Assembly: GCA_040509055.1 (NCBI GenBank)
Contig: JBEVLT010000270.1
Location: forward strand, 1-6,124
Direction of reading: 5' to 3'
DNA length: 6,124 nucleotides
Origin: JAJKIP01 sp040509055
Lineage (GTDB): Bacteria; Bacteroidota; Bacteroidia; Chitinophagales; Chitinophagaceae
How positions within the stretch are numbered: position 1 is the stretch's first letter; each line of letters begins with the position of its first letter. This document shows positions 5,369-6,124 of the stretch, one piece after another. Made by a program: the position numbers and the translations under genes. Below the pieces are notes generated by a model that made no database searches, had not been told where the DNA came from, and was given only the letters and a program-made list of their open reading frames with translations.

Positions 5369-5615
5369 TTACTGTTGCCCCTTTTCCCGCCGCTCCTGCC
5401 GGATGGTATGCGTCGCCTGCATCAGCTCTGTCATTTTCCCGTACAGGAACAGGATATCCGAGCGTTCCGTGGGCGGCTGCTCACAGTACGTGCCGCCGAT
5501 CCACCCCGCAGCGCTCCAGCACAGCCCCACCCTGCTGCCGGAGCATTTTCTGAAACGCATGCGCCCTGTGCCTGAGAAACGGGTCCTGCTCAGCAGCCGC
5601 CTTTGCGGGGGACAC
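5369..5615 (-). pseudogene. small unidentified minus-strand ORF, apparently frameshifted
   Basis: Two adjacent minus-strand frames each look coding over complementary halves. The first half runs from GTG 5615-5613, overlapping the end of the upstream membrane-anchored gene. It reads AAAEQDPFLRHRAHAFQKML, then RQQGGAVLERCGVDRRHVL, and stops at TGA 5483-5481. The second half is in the frame one base further on. It reads CEQPPTERSDILFLYGKMTE, then LMQATHTIRQERREKGQQ, and ends at TAA 5371-5369. The alternative N-terminus of the second frame (ATG 5560) is Cys/Trp/Gly-rich and unnatural. Joining the halves near 5481-5489 gives a helical, Arg/Gln-rich protein of about 81 aa. No family is recognised. 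It is either a decayed gene, a gene with a base error in the assembly, or two short ORFs. Codons in both halves are G/C-ending, richer in GC than neighbouring genes. Confidence 0.4.
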
Positions 5616-6124
5616 GTTTAAAAATTACTTTACCATCCCGTTCCACATATTCGCCCGATACGATCGGGTAGGCATACTTGGGCGCGTACGATACGTTATG
5701 GCTTCTTATCATTATTTTGTCGTTCACCTTCAGGCTGTGCAATTGCCCGAGCTGAGAGGTTTCCGGCTCAAATCTTACAATGTAATCATCCCCATCAATC
5801 CTGGCCATCACACCGAAACCTAATCGTGAGCCTGGCGGGAGAGAAAGAGAGGTGATGACAGCCTCCATATTGGCAAAAGCATTGACAGGCTTCCTTATTT
5901 TAGCCATACCGGCAAGCACTTTTTTACCTGCGGGGGACGCTTCCCATTGTTTGAACTTTACCCCCTCAGGGCTAGCCTCCCATTTTTTCCGTTCGGCTTC
6001 CCTTTCAGCAGCAGAGAGGGGTTTGGGAGTTGGAGCTTTAGGAGTTTCATTTTTAATTTCGCGATTGGCAAATACCAGTCCGCTTACCACCACCAGCAGC
6101 GGCAGGATCAGCGCATAAATGATT
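5590..6124 (-). CDS. C-terminal part of a membrane-anchored protein, probably an M56/BlaR1-like metallopeptidase tail (5' end outside window)
   Basis: A GTG at 6093 could serve as a start, but the frame stays open to the window edge. The codons above it encode IIYALILPLLVVVSGLVFAN, a clear membrane helix, so the gene probably begins beyond 6124. After the helix come a Pro/Lys linker (KNETPKAPTPKPLS), a charged helix, and two tandem 12-residue repeats containing WEASPEG and WEASPAG. A compact beta-rich domain follows: FANMEAVITSLSLPPGSRLG, then RIDGDDYIVRFEP, VNDKIMIRSHNVSYAPKYAY and GEYVERDGKVIFKRVPRKGG. From memory, tails with SYAPKYxYP...GxYVExxGKxxxKR occur after the last membrane helix of Chitinophaga-type M56 (BlaR1-like) proteins. 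No peptidase motif lies in the window, so the family call is provisional. The soluble tail is probably periplasmic and sensory. Stop TGA is at 5592-5590. Confidence 0.6.
   Translation of the reverse strand, partial: IIYALILPLLVVVSGLVFANREIKNETPKAPTPKPLSAAEREAERKKWEASPEGVKFKQWEASPAGKKVLAGMAKIRKPVNAFANMEAVITSLSLPPGSRLGFGVMARIDGDDYIVRFEPETSQLGQLHSLKVNDKIMIRSHNVSYAPKYAYPIVSGEYVERDGKVIFKRVPRKGGC
5914..5985 (-). repeat. tandem 12-residue repeat (WEASPxG) inside the membrane-anchored protein
   Basis: Two consecutive units, KWEASPEGVKFK and QWEASPAGKKVL, are encoded by 5985-5950 and 5949-5914. They sit in the charged linker between the membrane helix and the folded tail. The nucleotide copies have diverged, so the duplication is not recent. 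Confidence 0.75.

Noticed and set aside
5481..5489. Programmed +1 frameshift (CTG TGA, reminiscent of the release-factor-2 site)
   Set aside because: The codon before the stop is CTG, which would re-pair poorly after slipping to TGT, and no Shine-Dalgarno-like stimulator is evident. Mutation or base error is simpler.
1..6124. CRISPR array, tRNA, rRNA, insertion-sequence ends or transposase
   Set aside because: No regularly spaced repeats, tRNA-like cloverleaf, rRNA segment, terminal inverted repeats or transposase motifs were seen on either strand.

Overview
The window looks like chromosome from a Bacteroidota bacterium, most likely a Chitinophagaceae-type genome. Three things point there. 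Several starts lack a Shine-Dalgarno sequence and have an A-rich stretch before the ATG. TAnnTTTG-type -7 promoter elements lie upstream of two genes. The protein families are typical of the group: a short secreted M1 peptidase ending soon after the catalytic domain, a TGTW-type secreted protein, a carboxypeptidase-regulatory-like secreted protein, and an M56/BlaR1-like C-terminal tail. The taxonomic call is inference from style, not from a marker gene.

Layout. Positions 1-319 hold the 3' part of a SnoaL/NTF2-like gene broken by an in-frame TGA. Positions 320-565 are non-coding, with a strong 9-bp hairpin and a possible promoter. Positions 566-1507 form a small cluster: an 89-aa RebB-family (R-body) protein, a 126-aa Gln/Ala-rich coiled-coil protein, and a possible third small ORF joined by a GTGA stop/start overlap. 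Positions 1594-3354 carry three genes on the same strand: a small secreted TGTW protein, a secreted two-part protein, and a DoxX-like four-helix membrane protein whose true start is 2923. Positions 3355-3651 are a gene-free region rich in inverted repeats, with a good Bacteroidota promoter driving a 540-aa secreted M1 zinc aminopeptidase (3652-5274). On the minus strand, a membrane-anchored protein runs off the right edge (5590-6124). Immediately downstream of it lies a small, apparently frameshifted ORF (5369-5615).

The most interesting content is the R-body-like gene and its neighbours. RebB proteins polymerise into coiled protein ribbons (R-bodies) that can extend explosively. Here one RebB-family gene is followed by an unrecognised coiled-coil gene and a possible overlapping ORF, which may be accessory R-body components. 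Nothing else in the window obviously belongs to that system. The remaining genes look like ordinary envelope or secreted functions and do not form one obvious pathway.
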